A stretch of 64,000 nt of DNA from Mucilaginibacter sp. SG564 (GTDB taxonomy: Bacteria > Bacteroidota > Bacteroidia > Sphingobacteriales > Sphingobacteriaceae), in the NCBI RefSeq assembly GCF_013149275.1, contig NZ_JABGNA010000008.1, positions 124,001 through 188,000 on the forward strand, read 5' to 3'. The position numbers were made by a program, and so were the translations under genes. This document shows positions 1 to 8,061 of the stretch, one piece after another (positions within the stretch are counted from its first letter, which is position 1; the number at the start of each line of letters is the position of its first letter). The notes beneath the pieces were generated by a model. That model did not search any database, was not told the DNA's origin, and saw only the letters and a program-made list of their open reading frames with translations.

Positions 1-1322
1 TTAGTCTTATCTTTTTCGATGCCCCGGTTTAAATAGGCATAGGTATAATTGGGGTTTACCTGTATGGCCGTAGTATAATCACGTATAGCAGCCTGCCTGT
101 TGCCCAGGTTACGATAGGCATCGCCACGCACCAGGTATGCCTCATCGCTTTTGTTATTGATATTGATAGCCTGTGTAAGATCGGCTATTACACCGGCAGT
201 ATCTTTTAAAGCCATTTTTGCCTTGCTGCGGCTTATATAAGCCTTTAAACTTTGCGGGTTTAACAATATGGCGCTATCCGCATCTGATTTGGCGCCCTCA
301 CCATCATTAAGCTCCAGTTTAACGGCAGAGCGGTTTTGGTAAGCATCCGGATTTTTAGGATCGAGTGCTATAGCATGGTCCAGATCGTCCATAGCACCGT
401 TGTAATCCTTCAGGTTGCTTTTTACCAGTCCCCGGTATAAATATACATCGGCCCTGTTGGGGTATTGAGTAACGGCTTTATTAAAGTAATCAAGCGCCCC
501 TTTGCTGTCGCCCATGTTATTTTCGGCATTGGCCATGTAAAAGAACAGGTTTTTGAGATTAGGATTCAGTGCCGCTGCTTTTTTATAATCGTCAACCGCG
601 CCTTTATAATCGCCAAGGTTTCCTTTGGTGTTTGCCCGGTAAAGGTAAGCTTCAGCATTTTGAGGGTTAACAGTTAAGGCTGTAGTATAATCGGCCACAG
701 CCCCGTTATAGTCATTGATGCTTGCCTTGGTGTCTGCCCGGTATCTGTATAAGTCGCCTTTTTGCGGGTTTAGTTTTATAGCCGTAGTATAATCACTAAT
801 GGCGCCGGTAAAATCACCTTTGTTGTTTTTGGCCAGGCCCCGGTATTCATATAGCTCGGCATTATTGGGATTAAGTTTTAAGGCAAAAGAAAAATCGGCA
901 ATGGCACCCGCGTAATCCTGCAGATTTGATTTGGCACTGCCACGGTACTGGAACATTTTCGCGTTCTGCGGTTCAAGCGCGATGGCTTTATTAAAATCAT
1001 CAATAGCATTGTGGTAACTGCCTAAGTTGCTTTCGGCATTGGCCTTGTAATAATACGCTGTAGCGAAATTTGGTCTTAGGCTTATGGTTTTAGTATAATC
1101 GGCAATGGCGGCCTCATAATTTTTAAGGTTACCATAAGCATTTGCACGGTAAAAATAAGCCTCATTGTTACCATCGTTCAATTGTATGGCTTTGGTAAAT
1201 TCCTGTACGGCGGCATTGTAATCTTTTGCATTGGCCCGGGCATTGCCATTTTGTATATAGGTATTTGCCGTTTGGGCAAATGCGCCAAAAGGGAACAGGA
1301 TAAGGAGTAAAAGTTTTTTCAT
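1..1322 (-). CDS. TPR-repeat secreted protein, C-terminus beyond window
   Basis: The minus-strand frame is open from an ATG at 1322 to the left edge, giving about 440 residues with no stop, so the C-terminus lies outside. It starts with a short signal peptide (MKKLLLLILFPFGAFAQ) and then consists of about twelve consecutive 34-residue TPR units. Each carries the spacing of TPR consensus residues, with recurring forms such as YRANAYGNLKNYEAAIADYT. TPRs form superhelical scaffolds for protein binding; the export signal places this one in the periplasm or outer membrane. No enzymatic domain is seen in the visible part. The partner and role are unknown. The 102-nt periodicity in the DNA is the coding repeat. 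Confidence 0.9.
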   Translation of the reverse strand, partial: MKKLLLLILFPFGAFAQTANTYIQNGNARANAKDYNAAVQEFTKAIQLNDGNNEAYFYRANAYGNLKNYEAAIADYTKTISLRPNFATAYYYKANAESNLGSYHNAIDDFNKAIALEPQNAKMFQYRGSAKSNLQDYAGAIADFSFALKLNPNNAELYEYRGLAKNNKGDFTGAISDYTTAIKLNPQKGDLYRYRADTKASINDYNGAVADYTTALTVNPQNAEAYLYRANTKGNLGDYKGAVDDYKKAAALNPNLKNLFFYMANAENNMGDSKGALDYFNKAVTQYPNRADVYLYRGLVKSNLKDYNGAMDDLDHAIALDPKNPDAYQNRSAVKLELNDGEGAKSDADSAILLNPQSLKAYISRSKAKMALKDTAGVIADLTQAININNKSDEAYLVRGDAYRNLGNRQAAIRDYTTAIQVNPNYTYAYLNRGIEKDKT

Positions 1323-1525
1323 TGATGAATACCGGTTTTCAAGTTTCAGTAAAACTAATACAGCACACAACAAAGGCCATACCGAAAATAAAAACGCTTA
1401 AAATAGAGTTTTAAAAACGGTTTATAACATTGAGTTAAGCGTATTTGGGGTATAAAAACCCCAGAATTAATTTTTGAGACAATATTCGACAGGAGTAATT
1501 AACCTATAGGTAAGCAGGGTGGAGC

Positions 1526-1756
1526 TTAGAAGTAGGATGCTTCGTTTGTTTTGTCTGCGTGGTTTTGGACGCGTCTTTTATTATAAAAGATAAATGCCGT
1601 GCAAATGAGAATACAGGAAATAGCAAAAATTTCAATAATAAAATGAATAAGGGGGATATGGCCCGGAGTATTGGAGATCAAAATACCTGCATCTGGCAGG
1701 AGTAATCCAAATAATGGAAAACAAAAGAACATTCTTAATATTATTAATTTCTCCAT
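1526..1756 (-). CDS. Small two-helix membrane protein (copy 1 of a pair)
   Basis: This is a 76-residue protein read from the ATG at 1756; an ATG four codons upstream is also possible. It has two hydrophobic segments (about residues 8-25 and 38-58) and a basic, polar tail beginning at NKRR. I do not recognise the family. It is clearly related to the protein at 3571-3819: both begin ME, carry R-x-F-x2-FPL-x-GLL-x-PD near the N-terminus and ICT-x2-I-x-Y in the second helix. The two copies bracket the TetR/VOC/YciI cassette, this one being divergent from tetR. The function is not known. Confidence 0.6.
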   Translation of the reverse strand: MEKLIILRMFFCFPLFGLLLPDAGILISNTPGHIPLIHFIIEIFAISCILICTAFIFYNKRRVQNHADKTNEASYF

Positions 1757-1944
1757 AATTATTAACATTTAGTATGATAATGCTAAGGTACGCATTAAAT
1801 CATTATTATTTAAATAAAAAAACAAACTAATTCGTACTACAATCCAGATAAAAAAAAGTTTTCAAATTTTTTAAAAAAGTTTTTAGAGTATGAAAAGGGA
1901 GTGAATAAGGGGAGGAAAAATATTTTCAAATTTATTTTTAAATG

Positions 1945-1958
1945 AATGAATGTTCATT
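1945..1958. promoter_or_regulatory. Predicted TetR operator 1
   Basis: A perfect palindrome, AATGAA-TG-TTCATT, directly abuts a TAnnTTTG-type -7 box (TATATTTG, 1959-1966) in front of the TetR gene. A near-identical palindrome with the same placement lies in front of the VOC gene at 2588-2601. The arrangement indicates autorepression. That TetR binds here is inferred. Confidence 0.65.
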
Positions 1959-1966
1959 TATATTTG
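1959..1966 (+). promoter_or_regulatory. Predicted -7 box for tetR
   Basis: TATATTTG fits the Bacteroidota -7 consensus TAnnTTTG and lies about 10 nt before the chosen tetR start at 1977. No clear -33 TTG is seen. It touches the predicted operator, so bound repressor should occlude polymerase. Confidence 0.5.
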
Positions 1967-1976
1967 TAATGAAAAT

Positions 1977-2567
1977 ATGAGACCACGCGACGAAAATAAG
2001 GAACAGCTAATACGCCAAAAAGCCATTGAGATCATAGTAGCTCATGGAATTGATGGTTTTAGTGTACACAAACTGGCAAAGGCTGCGGGTGTATCACCGG
2101 CTACTATCTACATTTATTACAAGGATAAAGATGATCTGATCATTAGGCTTTGTATTGATGTGGCCGGTAAAATGATGGATTTTAGTTTTAAAGATTTTTC
2201 GCCGGAAATGGATTTTGCCGATGGCCTTAAAATACAATGGACAAACAGGATGGATTACTTTGTAAAGTTTCCGGCCGAAATGGAGTTTATTGAAATAATG
2301 CGGTACACGCATTATTACCAGGAGGTAAGCAAGGCGCTTACTACCAATTTTGGGGCGATTTTAGGACCATTTATGGAAAACTCCATCAAAAAAAAGCAAT
2401 TGATACCATTGCCATTTGAGGTATACTGGTCCATAGCATTTGCGCCATTATACCAGCTGGTAAAATACCATCACCAGGGTAATAGCTACGTTAATAATAA
2501 ATTTGAACTTACGGAAGCTTTACTTATGCAAACCCTTCAATTGGTATTAAAGGCGCTAAAACCTTAA
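1977..2567 (+). CDS. TetR/AcrR family transcriptional regulator
   Basis: This is a 196-residue TetR-type repressor. The N-terminal helix-turn-helix covers roughly residues 10-50, with the characteristic run GVSPATIYIYYKDKDDLI forming the recognition helix and its follow-on. The remainder is the helical ligand-binding domain. The start at 1977 (MRPRDENK) was chosen over the ATG at 1950 because 1950 lies within the predicted operator and upstream of the -7 box. Matching palindromes precede this gene and the downstream VOC gene, so it probably represses itself and the VOC-YciI pair. The inducer is unknown. Confidence 0.9.
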   Translation: MRPRDENKEQLIRQKAIEIIVAHGIDGFSVHKLAKAAGVSPATIYIYYKDKDDLIIRLCIDVAGKMMDFSFKDFSPEMDFADGLKIQWTNRMDYFVKFPAEMEFIEIMRYTHYYQEVSKALTTNFGAILGPFMENSIKKKQLIPLPFEVYWSIAFAPLYQLVKYHHQGNSYVNNKFELTEALLMQTLQLVLKALKP

Positions 2568-2587
2568 AAAATTTAGCTATATAAATA

Positions 2588-2601
2588 AATGAACATTCAC
2601 T
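2588..2601. promoter_or_regulatory. Predicted TetR operator 2
   Basis: AATGAA-CA-TTCACT repeats the palindrome found before tetR with one arm mismatch; including flanks, 15 nt are shared in inverted orientation. It sits just upstream of a TAnnTTT-like box (2604-2610) and 16 nt before the VOC start codon. Confidence 0.6.
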
Positions 2602-2617
2602 TATAATTTTAATAACC

Positions 2618-2986
2618 ATGAAACTAAATCATATAAACCTGCCCGTAACCGATGTAGCCGCCTGCATCAGCTTTTTTGAGCAGTATTTTAATTTTAAATG
2701 TGTTGAAGTAAAGGGCGATAACCTATTAGCCGTTTTACAGGGCGCGGATGGCTTTACTTTGGTACTAATGGCCAATAGCTTTAACCGCAATGGTAACACC
2801 GCTTATCCCGACGCCTTCCATATCGGATTTTTTGTTGACGATAGGGATCAGGTAACAAATATATATAACCGGCTGATTGCCGGTGGATATGCTACGGAGC
2901 ATCCGCCCGGTAGTTTACGTGGCAGCTTTGGTTTTTACTTTAACGCGCCCGGAAATTTGCTTACAGAAGTTACCTGCCACGTGTAA
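2618..2986 (+). CDS. VOC (glyoxalase/bleomycin resistance) family protein
   Basis: This 122-residue single-domain protein has the vicinal oxygen chelate fold signature: an opening beta strand MKLNHINLPVTDV, a helix with FFEQYFNF, the central HIGFFVDD strand and a closing APGNLLTEVTCHV. VOC proteins bind a metal and act in detoxification, lyase or dioxygenase reactions, or sequester drugs; the substrate cannot be deduced here. It follows tetR by 50 nt, has its own operator-like palindrome, and is followed by a YciI-like gene, suggesting a small inducible detoxification cassette. Confidence 0.88.
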   Translation: MKLNHINLPVTDVAACISFFEQYFNFKCVEVKGDNLLAVLQGADGFTLVLMANSFNRNGNTAYPDAFHIGFFVDDRDQVTNIYNRLIAGGYATEHPPGSLRGSFGFYFNAPGNLLTEVTCHV

Positions 2987-3030
2987 CAATTAATCGAAAG
3001 TTAAATCAAAAATTTAAATTATTTCATCTT

Positions 3031-3312
3031 ATGGTAGAAGCATCGGCTTATAAAGCACCCCACCATGTTATGCTGTTTTTTCAGGAGAAAGAAATTGCAA
3101 ACACACAGCACGCTTTTGTAAATGAACGTATTAGCTATTATGAAAACCTTAAAAATATGGGTAAAGTATTGTTAAGTGGTAATTTTTGGAACCAGGCCCG
3201 TAATTTTATTATTGTGTATGTATCGTCAGATACGGAACTGGAGCAAATTATAGATAACGACCCGGCCGTACGCAATAATGTGTTTGAATTGGTAAGGGCC
3301 ATGCCTTTTTGA
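3031..3312 (+). CDS. YciI-like domain protein
   Basis: This 93-residue protein matches the YCII-related fold: a short alpha/beta dimeric domain with a leading VMLFF strand, a central helix (NERISYYENLKNMGKVLLSG) and a late acidic turn containing DNDPAVRNNVFELV, where family members have DPF/DP motifs. YciI-like proteins are small, often enzyme-associated domains with a conserved His-Asp pair; DP is present here. It lies 44 nt after the VOC gene on the same strand and is probably co-transcribed under TetR control. The specific function is unknown. Confidence 0.75.
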   Translation: MVEASAYKAPHHVMLFFQEKEIANTQHAFVNERISYYENLKNMGKVLLSGNFWNQARNFIIVYVSSDTELEQIIDNDPAVRNNVFELVRAMPF

Positions 3313-3570
3313 TGCTGATTAAGCCGTATCATTTTTAATGATATTTTAAATAAATCGATTTATATTCAAAATAATGAATATTTGGACTGCTTACGTGTAA
3401 TAATAATGCCAAAATGGAAATATTTACGCAAGTTTTATTCGTAAATAATTAAAATATTTCGATAAAACGATGTAAAATTAACCTGTTTGAAATATTATTT
3501 TACTTTTTAAGCAAAATAATTTGCATCGTATTCCCAAAAGGTGTAGATTAGGGATATCAAATTATTAGTT

Positions 3571-3819
3571 ATGGAGGAAATAGCGATTTTTAGAATATTC
3601 TCGAGTTTCCCGCTGCTGGGATTACTTATTCCGGATCTTTCATCACTATTTATATTCCCGGTGAAGCGGATCTCCCCAACCCATCTGTATGTAGAGGGCT
3701 TTTTATTATTAACTGTTGCCATTTGCACAATAGGTATCTGGTACCATCAAAGGCAGGAGCGGAGTAGTAACAATGTACAGGTATCGCAGGAGTCTGATCC
3801 CGTTTTAGGGATAAATTAA
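3571..3819 (+). CDS. Small two-helix membrane protein (copy 2 of a pair)
   Basis: This 82-residue protein has two hydrophobic stretches (about residues 5-32 and 44-60) and a polar, charged C-terminal tail (HQRQERSS onward). About a third of its positions are identical to the minus-strand protein at 1526-1756, including R-I-F-x2-FPLLGLLIPD near the N-terminus and AICTIGIWY in helix two. No known domain is recognised. A terminator-like hairpin follows at 3885-3916. Two divergent relatives around a TetR cassette suggest local duplication and then insertion or rearrangement. Confidence 0.6.
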   Translation: MEEIAIFRIFSSFPLLGLLIPDLSSLFIFPVKRISPTHLYVEGFLLLTVAICTIGIWYHQRQERSSNNVQVSQESDPVLGIN

Positions 3820-3884
3820 ATTTGCATAGCTGGTGCTATAAAAATATAAGCCAATTATAAACCTATATTATTTGATACCCTTAT

Positions 3885-3916
3885 GCCCGGTATATTTAAG
3901 CCGGGCTTTATTTTTT
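3885..3916 (+). terminator. Rho-independent terminator after 3571-3819
   Basis: A GCCCGG / CCGGGC stem with a 10-nt loop is followed by TTTATTTTTT, 65 nt after the stop codon. Confidence 0.65.
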
Positions 3917-3988
3917 GTTGCCACGGTTAAATGAGGTAATATTTGTACTTATAGTAATGAATTAAGGTTTTTTTATATTTTTACTGTA

Positions 3989-4780
3989 ATGAACCTTGAT
4001 CAATTTAACCCTTGCACCGTTGGCTTTATGCGCCTTAACAGGAACCCGTTTAAAGCTGCGCCTTATTTAAAAACAGTGTTAATTTTAATGTTTACCTGCT
4101 TTTTCGGGAAGGTTATGGGGCAGCACCGATCGCACGAAGCGTTAACCTGGGGCGGCGGCAGTGGTAGCGGCGGTGGCAATAATTTTGAATCGGGCTATGC
4201 TGTTACGTTTGGTGCCGGTATTGACGCCCCTCTGAATTATTTCAAGGATATTTATAAACCCTCCGCGGCATTTAATTTAGGGGTGGCACGTTTTATGGAT
4301 AAATTTACCATAAGCCTTAACGTGGGCTATCATAATTATCAGCCTAAAGACGCTTTTAATCCCGAAAAAATAACCATCGAAATTGCGAACGAGCAAGATA
4401 ATGGCACCCCGGACCAGGGCCCAATTACTGTTTTTTCCAACTACAGGGTATTCTCGGGTTATGCAAGTGTTGTTTATAACGTTGATATAGCCGATGGAGC
4501 AAGATTGTATGGCGGCGCTAACCTGGGTGGCTATTATACCGATTACTCCTACCTGATTTTTGACCCCAATAGCGATCAGGGAGGTAGCGTAGTGACTCCC
4601 GAGCGTAAGAATTTTTATGTAGCTCCCCGTTTGGGCTTGATCTTTGGCATTAGCGATCACATTGGTGTAAGTGTGGAATCGACCTATAATTTTTATGCCC
4701 CGCTAAAAAAAGCGAACAACAGTGGTGGTACATTTTATACCTCGGTTACCGGCTTAGCTTCGCTTGTTTATAAATTTTAA
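3989..4780 (+). CDS. Outer membrane beta-barrel protein
   Basis: This is a protein of about 263 residues with a hydrophobic export segment (TVLILMFTCFFGKVMGQ) followed by a Gly/Ser-rich linker and alternating aromatic strands ending in a terminal Phe (SLVYKF), typical of small OmpA/OmpW-like barrels of Bacteroidota. The first ATG (3989) leaves a long n-region; a second in-frame ATG at 4028 gives a more normal signal peptide and may be the true start. No catalytic or plug domain is seen. It is convergent with the hydrolase at 4789-5616, only 8 nt apart. It is probably a structural or pore protein. Confidence 0.75.
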   Translation: MNLDQFNPCTVGFMRLNRNPFKAAPYLKTVLILMFTCFFGKVMGQHRSHEALTWGGGSGSGGGNNFESGYAVTFGAGIDAPLNYFKDIYKPSAAFNLGVARFMDKFTISLNVGYHNYQPKDAFNPEKITIEIANEQDNGTPDQGPITVFSNYRVFSGYASVVYNVDIADGARLYGGANLGGYYTDYSYLIFDPNSDQGGSVVTPERKNFYVAPRLGLIFGISDHIGVSVESTYNFYAPLKKANNSGGTFYTSVTGLASLVYKF

Positions 4781-4788
4781 ATACAGTG

Positions 4789-5616
4789 TCATCGCTTCTT
4801 AAACGGGGTTGTAAAAAACTCATCAACCTTTTGGTTAAACTCATCCCGGTGCTCAATCAGTGTACCGTGGCCTGAGTTGGGCACTATCCATAAATAAGCA
4901 TTGGGAATGTTTTGTGCAATAAGTACCGTATGCTGCGTGGGGATCAGATCATGATCGCCACCGATGATCAGTGAGGGGCATTTAATTGCTTTTAACTCCG
5001 CAAGCTTAATATTGGGTTGAAACCAATCGAGCAGAAATACCTTCCAGTCGTTTTTTTCTTTGGCAGTTTTAAATACCGTATTCTTTTTGGCTTCGTAATC
5101 CTTTTGTTCCTGTTTCCAGTACGAGGGGATAAGCCCGGTAGAATCGGGCCATAAATTGGCGCCGGTAGCAGCCAGTTTAATTACTTTATCAGGATGACGC
5201 ATGGCCAGTTCAAGCGCGTTAATACCCCCATCGCTCCAGCCAATAACATAGGCCGAATCAACATGCATCGCATCCAGCAAACCTGCAAAATCATCGGCCA
5301 TCATTTCAAAACTTAAAGAATCACGACTATCTTTTGATTTGCCATGCGCCCGGCTATCCACAGCAATAACCTTATATTTTTTGGCAAAATAGGGGATGGT
5401 ACCGGCAAAATTACCCATACTGCCCCCGTTGCCATGTATCAGCAGTAGTGGTTTACCGCTGCCGTAAACTTCGGTATACAGTTTTATGCCACGTACATTA
5501 TAGTATTTCCCTGCCGCGGTGTTATCACCATAGGGTGTTTTTACCTGGGCATTGCTTGCAGAAAATATTCCTAATAAGCAGGCAAATAATAGGTAGCGTG
5601 ATTTTTGAATTTTCAT
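4789..5616 (-). CDS. Exported alpha/beta hydrolase
   Basis: This 275-residue protein starts at 5616 (MKIQKSRY); the longer open frame begins in non-coding sequence. It has a signal peptide ending near SNAQ (residue 23). Hydrolase features are the oxyanion strand LLLIHGNGGS, the nucleophile elbow GWSDGG (Ser128), an acid in GGDHDLIP (Asp223) and the histidine in NSGHG (His250). The family hydrolyses esters, lactones, epoxides or C-C bonds; the substrate is unknown. It is monocistronic and convergent with the barrel gene. A TGAAC-N5-GTTCA inverted repeat lies about 65 nt upstream. Confidence 0.88.
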   Translation of the reverse strand: MKIQKSRYLLFACLLGIFSASNAQVKTPYGDNTAAGKYYNVRGIKLYTEVYGSGKPLLLIHGNGGSMGNFAGTIPYFAKKYKVIAVDSRAHGKSKDSRDSLSFEMMADDFAGLLDAMHVDSAYVIGWSDGGINALELAMRHPDKVIKLAATGANLWPDSTGLIPSYWKQEQKDYEAKKNTVFKTAKEKNDWKVFLLDWFQPNIKLAELKAIKCPSLIIGGDHDLIPTQHTVLIAQNIPNAYLWIVPNSGHGTLIEHRDEFNQKVDEFFTTPFKKR

Positions 5617-5939
5617 TAGTGTAAATTGTTTTTTTAAAGGTAATGAAGCTATCATGAGCCGTATTACTCATTCCGGTTTGTGAACATTTAGTTCATGATA
5701 GTTTCATAAAGGTTAAAATAAGAGTTGTAATCGGCACATACAATGATGGCGCCGACCCCGTAAATGTATGATTACTTGAAATATATTAATAACCGAAAGT
5801 ATAAAAAGCTGTGCTAACACGTTAAGTAATATTACCTTTGCCATATTAATTTAAATACTTTTAAACTAAACACGTAAAACAATACTCTAATAATGTAATT
5901 AAAAAGAAATGTTTTACTACCTATACCAATATAATATTC
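5617..5939. promoter_or_regulatory. Divergent control region, hydrolase / amidase
   Basis: This 323-nt gap separates two divergent genes. A short inverted repeat TGAAC-ATTTA-GTTCA at 5681-5695 lies on the hydrolase side and could be an operator. On the amidase side TACCTTTG at 5833-5840 matches the -7 consensus, which would give an untranslated leader of about 90 nt. Nothing else is recognisable. Confidence 0.45.
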
Positions 5940-6755
5940 ATGCCTGCCATTTACCTAAAAAGTAATTATATAGCTTTTATTCTGTTTTTTATAGCTGGCT
6001 TGTTTTGCATTAATAGCTCTTTTGCACAGGATGCTACCAGCCACAGCACGTTTAAATTTAAAACGGTAATTGTTGATGCCGGGCACGGCGGTAAAGACCC
6101 GGGCGCGCATGGTGCTTATTCTAAAGAAAAAAATGTGGCCCTCAGCATTGCCAAAAAGCTGCGCGATTTGATTAACGACGAAATGAGCGGCGTTAAGGTA
6201 GTAATGACTCGCAGTACCGATGTTTTTGTAGAGCTGCATAAACGCGCCGATATTGCTAATGACAATCATGGCAACTTGTTTATATCCATTCATTGCAACT
6301 CATCGCCTCAAAAACGCAGTACCGAGCGGGGAACCCTGCTGCTGGTTTATGGTTTTCACCGCAGCCAGGAACAGCGCGAAGCCCTGCGCGAAAACGCCTC
6401 TATTTATATTGAAAAGGATTACAAGGATAAATACAACGGTTATGGCAGCGATGCGGTGGTAAATACCATTGTGCTGAATGCCTTTCAGCAAAAGTACCGT
6501 AAGCAGAGCATTCAGTTTGGCGACCTGGTTGATCATGAATTTAAAAAAACGGATGGCCGTCGCAGCCATGGGGTAAAGGAGCAGGGGGTATTGGTACTGG
6601 CACAAAGTGGTATGCCCGCTGTATTGGTTGAAACCGGTTTTATCAATAATGCATCTGACGAGGAATATCTAAATTCAAGCTCGGGCCAAACTGAAATAGC
6701 CAGGTCTATTTTAAGAGCACTGAAACAATACAGAGATAACCTGGAGGGCAGATAA
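5940..6755 (+). CDS. N-acetylmuramoyl-L-alanine amidase (Amidase_3)
   Basis: This 271-residue exported enzyme has a signal peptide ending near FAQ (residue 30) and a single Amidase_3 domain filling the rest. Zinc ligands are visible in DAGHGGKDPG (His49), KEKNVAL (Glu63) and SIHCNS (His118); the catalytic glutamate is in VETGF (Glu231). The enzyme cleaves the bond between muramic acid and the stem peptide in the periplasm, for cell separation or turnover. It lacks an AMIN targeting domain and LysM repeats, so it is a minimal AmiC/CwlM-like form. A bidirectional terminator follows. Confidence 0.93.
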   Translation: MPAIYLKSNYIAFILFFIAGLFCINSSFAQDATSHSTFKFKTVIVDAGHGGKDPGAHGAYSKEKNVALSIAKKLRDLINDEMSGVKVVMTRSTDVFVELHKRADIANDNHGNLFISIHCNSSPQKRSTERGTLLLVYGFHRSQEQREALRENASIYIEKDYKDKYNGYGSDAVVNTIVLNAFQQKYRKQSIQFGDLVDHEFKKTDGRRSHGVKEQGVLVLAQSGMPAVLVETGFINNASDEEYLNSSSGQTEIARSILRALKQYRDNLEGR

Positions 6756-6780
6756 GTTAAATATTGGTATCGTTTAAACA

Positions 6781-6812
6781 AAAAAGCCAGACCTTTATGG
6801 TCCGGCTTTTTT
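6781..6812. terminator. Bidirectional terminator between convergent genes
   Basis: The stem GCCAGACC / GGTCCGGC with a 5-nt loop is flanked by A-runs on the left and T-runs on the right. It can therefore end both the amidase (+) and the lipoprotein gene (-). Confidence 0.8.
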
Positions 6813-6831
6813 GTTTAAAATGGAATGTGTT

Positions 6832-7299
6832 TTATTGCTTCACTTTCACATACTTCAATGCGTTGCTGCCAGAAGTAACCGTAAGTGTATCCTGGCTTGC
6901 GCTTATTTTGTACGGAAGCTTGTTAAAAAGGGTTTGGTTTACAGGCGTACCGCTACTATTAGGATCTAAGGAACTTAATTGCTGATTCAAATTAACATAA
7001 AGTACAGTGCCGCTGGTATTATACGTTGCTTTGTAAAGTGTGCTGGTTGCACTGGTAGTTAAAGGAGTGGCATAAACATCGGTTTGAAAGGTTGCAAACT
7101 GTCCTTCATAAAAAGAAACGGTTTGTACGCTATCGCCCTTTGGGGCCCGGTGTATAGTCATTTTCCATGCGCCTAACAGGTTGGTATCGTCTGTAGCATC
7201 AGGGAGTTCGCTACTTTTAGTACATGATTGTAGCACAGTGATCAATCCTAATGAAATAACCAGCATTACTGCTTTTGTATAATAATTGTTGATGTTCAT
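6832..7299 (-). CDS. Putative lipoprotein, lipocalin-like
   Basis: This 155-residue protein has a type II signal peptide with lipobox LQSC (Cys26). The mature part begins with a polar linker and an LLGAWKM segment that resembles the opening of lipocalin-like domains in Bacteroidota lipoproteins (a typical LxGxW start). The rest is predicted beta-rich, with many Thr/Ser. No catalytic residues are apparent. It is expected in the outer membrane. It is monocistronic and convergent with the amidase. Assignment to a specific family is tentative. Confidence 0.75.
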   Translation of the reverse strand: MNINNYYTKAVMLVISLGLITVLQSCTKSSELPDATDDTNLLGAWKMTIHRAPKGDSVQTVSFYEGQFATFQTDVYATPLTTSATSTLYKATYNTSGTVLYVNLNQQLSSLDPNSSGTPVNQTLFNKLPYKISASQDTLTVTSGSNALKYVKVKQ

Positions 7300-7533
7300 A
7301 GTAACTTTTTAAGTTTACAAATTTTTAGTGTTTTAGTTAATTATCGCAAACTTAACGTTGCTACGCGTAAAAAGTTTTCATAAAGAGTAATTTTTATTGT
7401 CGTTTTATGAACATTATCGTGCTTTTTGGATACTGTACGCAGTCATATAAGTTGTACCGGAAGTGGTAAGCCGTTAATTTTTATCAAAGCTGTAAAAAAC
7501 ACTAACTTAGTATAAGCTTTAACCCCAATTACT

Positions 7534-7752
7534 ATGGAATCTTTTGTAGTAACCGTTAATAATATAGATTACCAGGTGGGTCTTCATTCATCATTCCCCA
7601 AATTGTTTGATGTTTATAATGAAAAGATCAATTATACCATCGGAAAAACAGATGCCGGTAACTGGGTTTATATTAAGCATGAGCCATCGTCGGCTGTTAT
7701 ACCGCTGGAGCAGATTGGGATGGCTATTGATGAGCATTTTGCCGATGAATAG
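7534..7752 (+). CDS. Small conserved-looking protein, unknown function
   Basis: This 72-residue soluble protein has no signal peptide or membrane segment. The composition is mixed alpha/beta, with a leading SFVVTVNNIDYQVG strand pair and an acidic tail (DEHFADE). I do not recognise the family. Normal codon usage and an AT-rich upstream region support it being real. An overlapping +1-frame reading at 7607-7807 is rejected as a shadow. It is followed by a palindromic repeat rather than a gene. Confidence 0.55.
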   Translation: MESFVVTVNNIDYQVGLHSSFPKLFDVYNEKINYTIGKTDAGNWVYIKHEPSSAVIPLEQIGMAIDEHFADE

Positions 7753-7816
7753 TAAAGTAGCGGAGCAAACCGGCCTGTTCTGTCCCTGTACTGAAAAGGG
7801 GATATGAAAATAGATC

Positions 7817-7848
7817 TGTCATGCTGAACGCAGTGAAGCAGGATGACA
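7817..7848. repeat. Short palindromic repeat (TGTCATGCTGA type)
   Basis: TGTCATGCTGAACGC and its imperfect inverse GAAGCAGGATGACA form a compact hairpin. It is related in sequence to longer palindromes near 36.0, 45.0, 50.05 and 50.45 kb. Confidence 0.6.
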
Positions 7849-8016
7849 AAAAAATATAATCTTTAAGCTTGTGCAGAAAGGGGCTGAGTCAATTATGAGT
7901 TATCTCCTTATTGATATGTATCGACATAAAGTCCACTAAAATGGTAGAGTTTTGTCATTAAATTTCAATAAAAAGATGTTTAAACATTTATTTTTAAAAA
8001 GATCAATTCAAATATA

Positions 8017-8024
8017 TACTTTTG
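8017..8024 (+). promoter_or_regulatory. Predicted -7 box for the YceI gene
   Basis: TACTTTTG matches TAnnTTTG and lies 37 nt before the YceI start codon. No convincing -33 TTG is present. Confidence 0.5.
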
Positions 8025-8061
8025 GTACATAAACAAAAGAAATTTAAAAAGAATTAACACA

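Noticed and set aside
3..1322. Regular 102-nt spacing resembling a repeat array
   Set aside because: It is the coding periodicity of 34-residue TPR units in an open minus-strand frame, with diverged nucleotide sequence between units.
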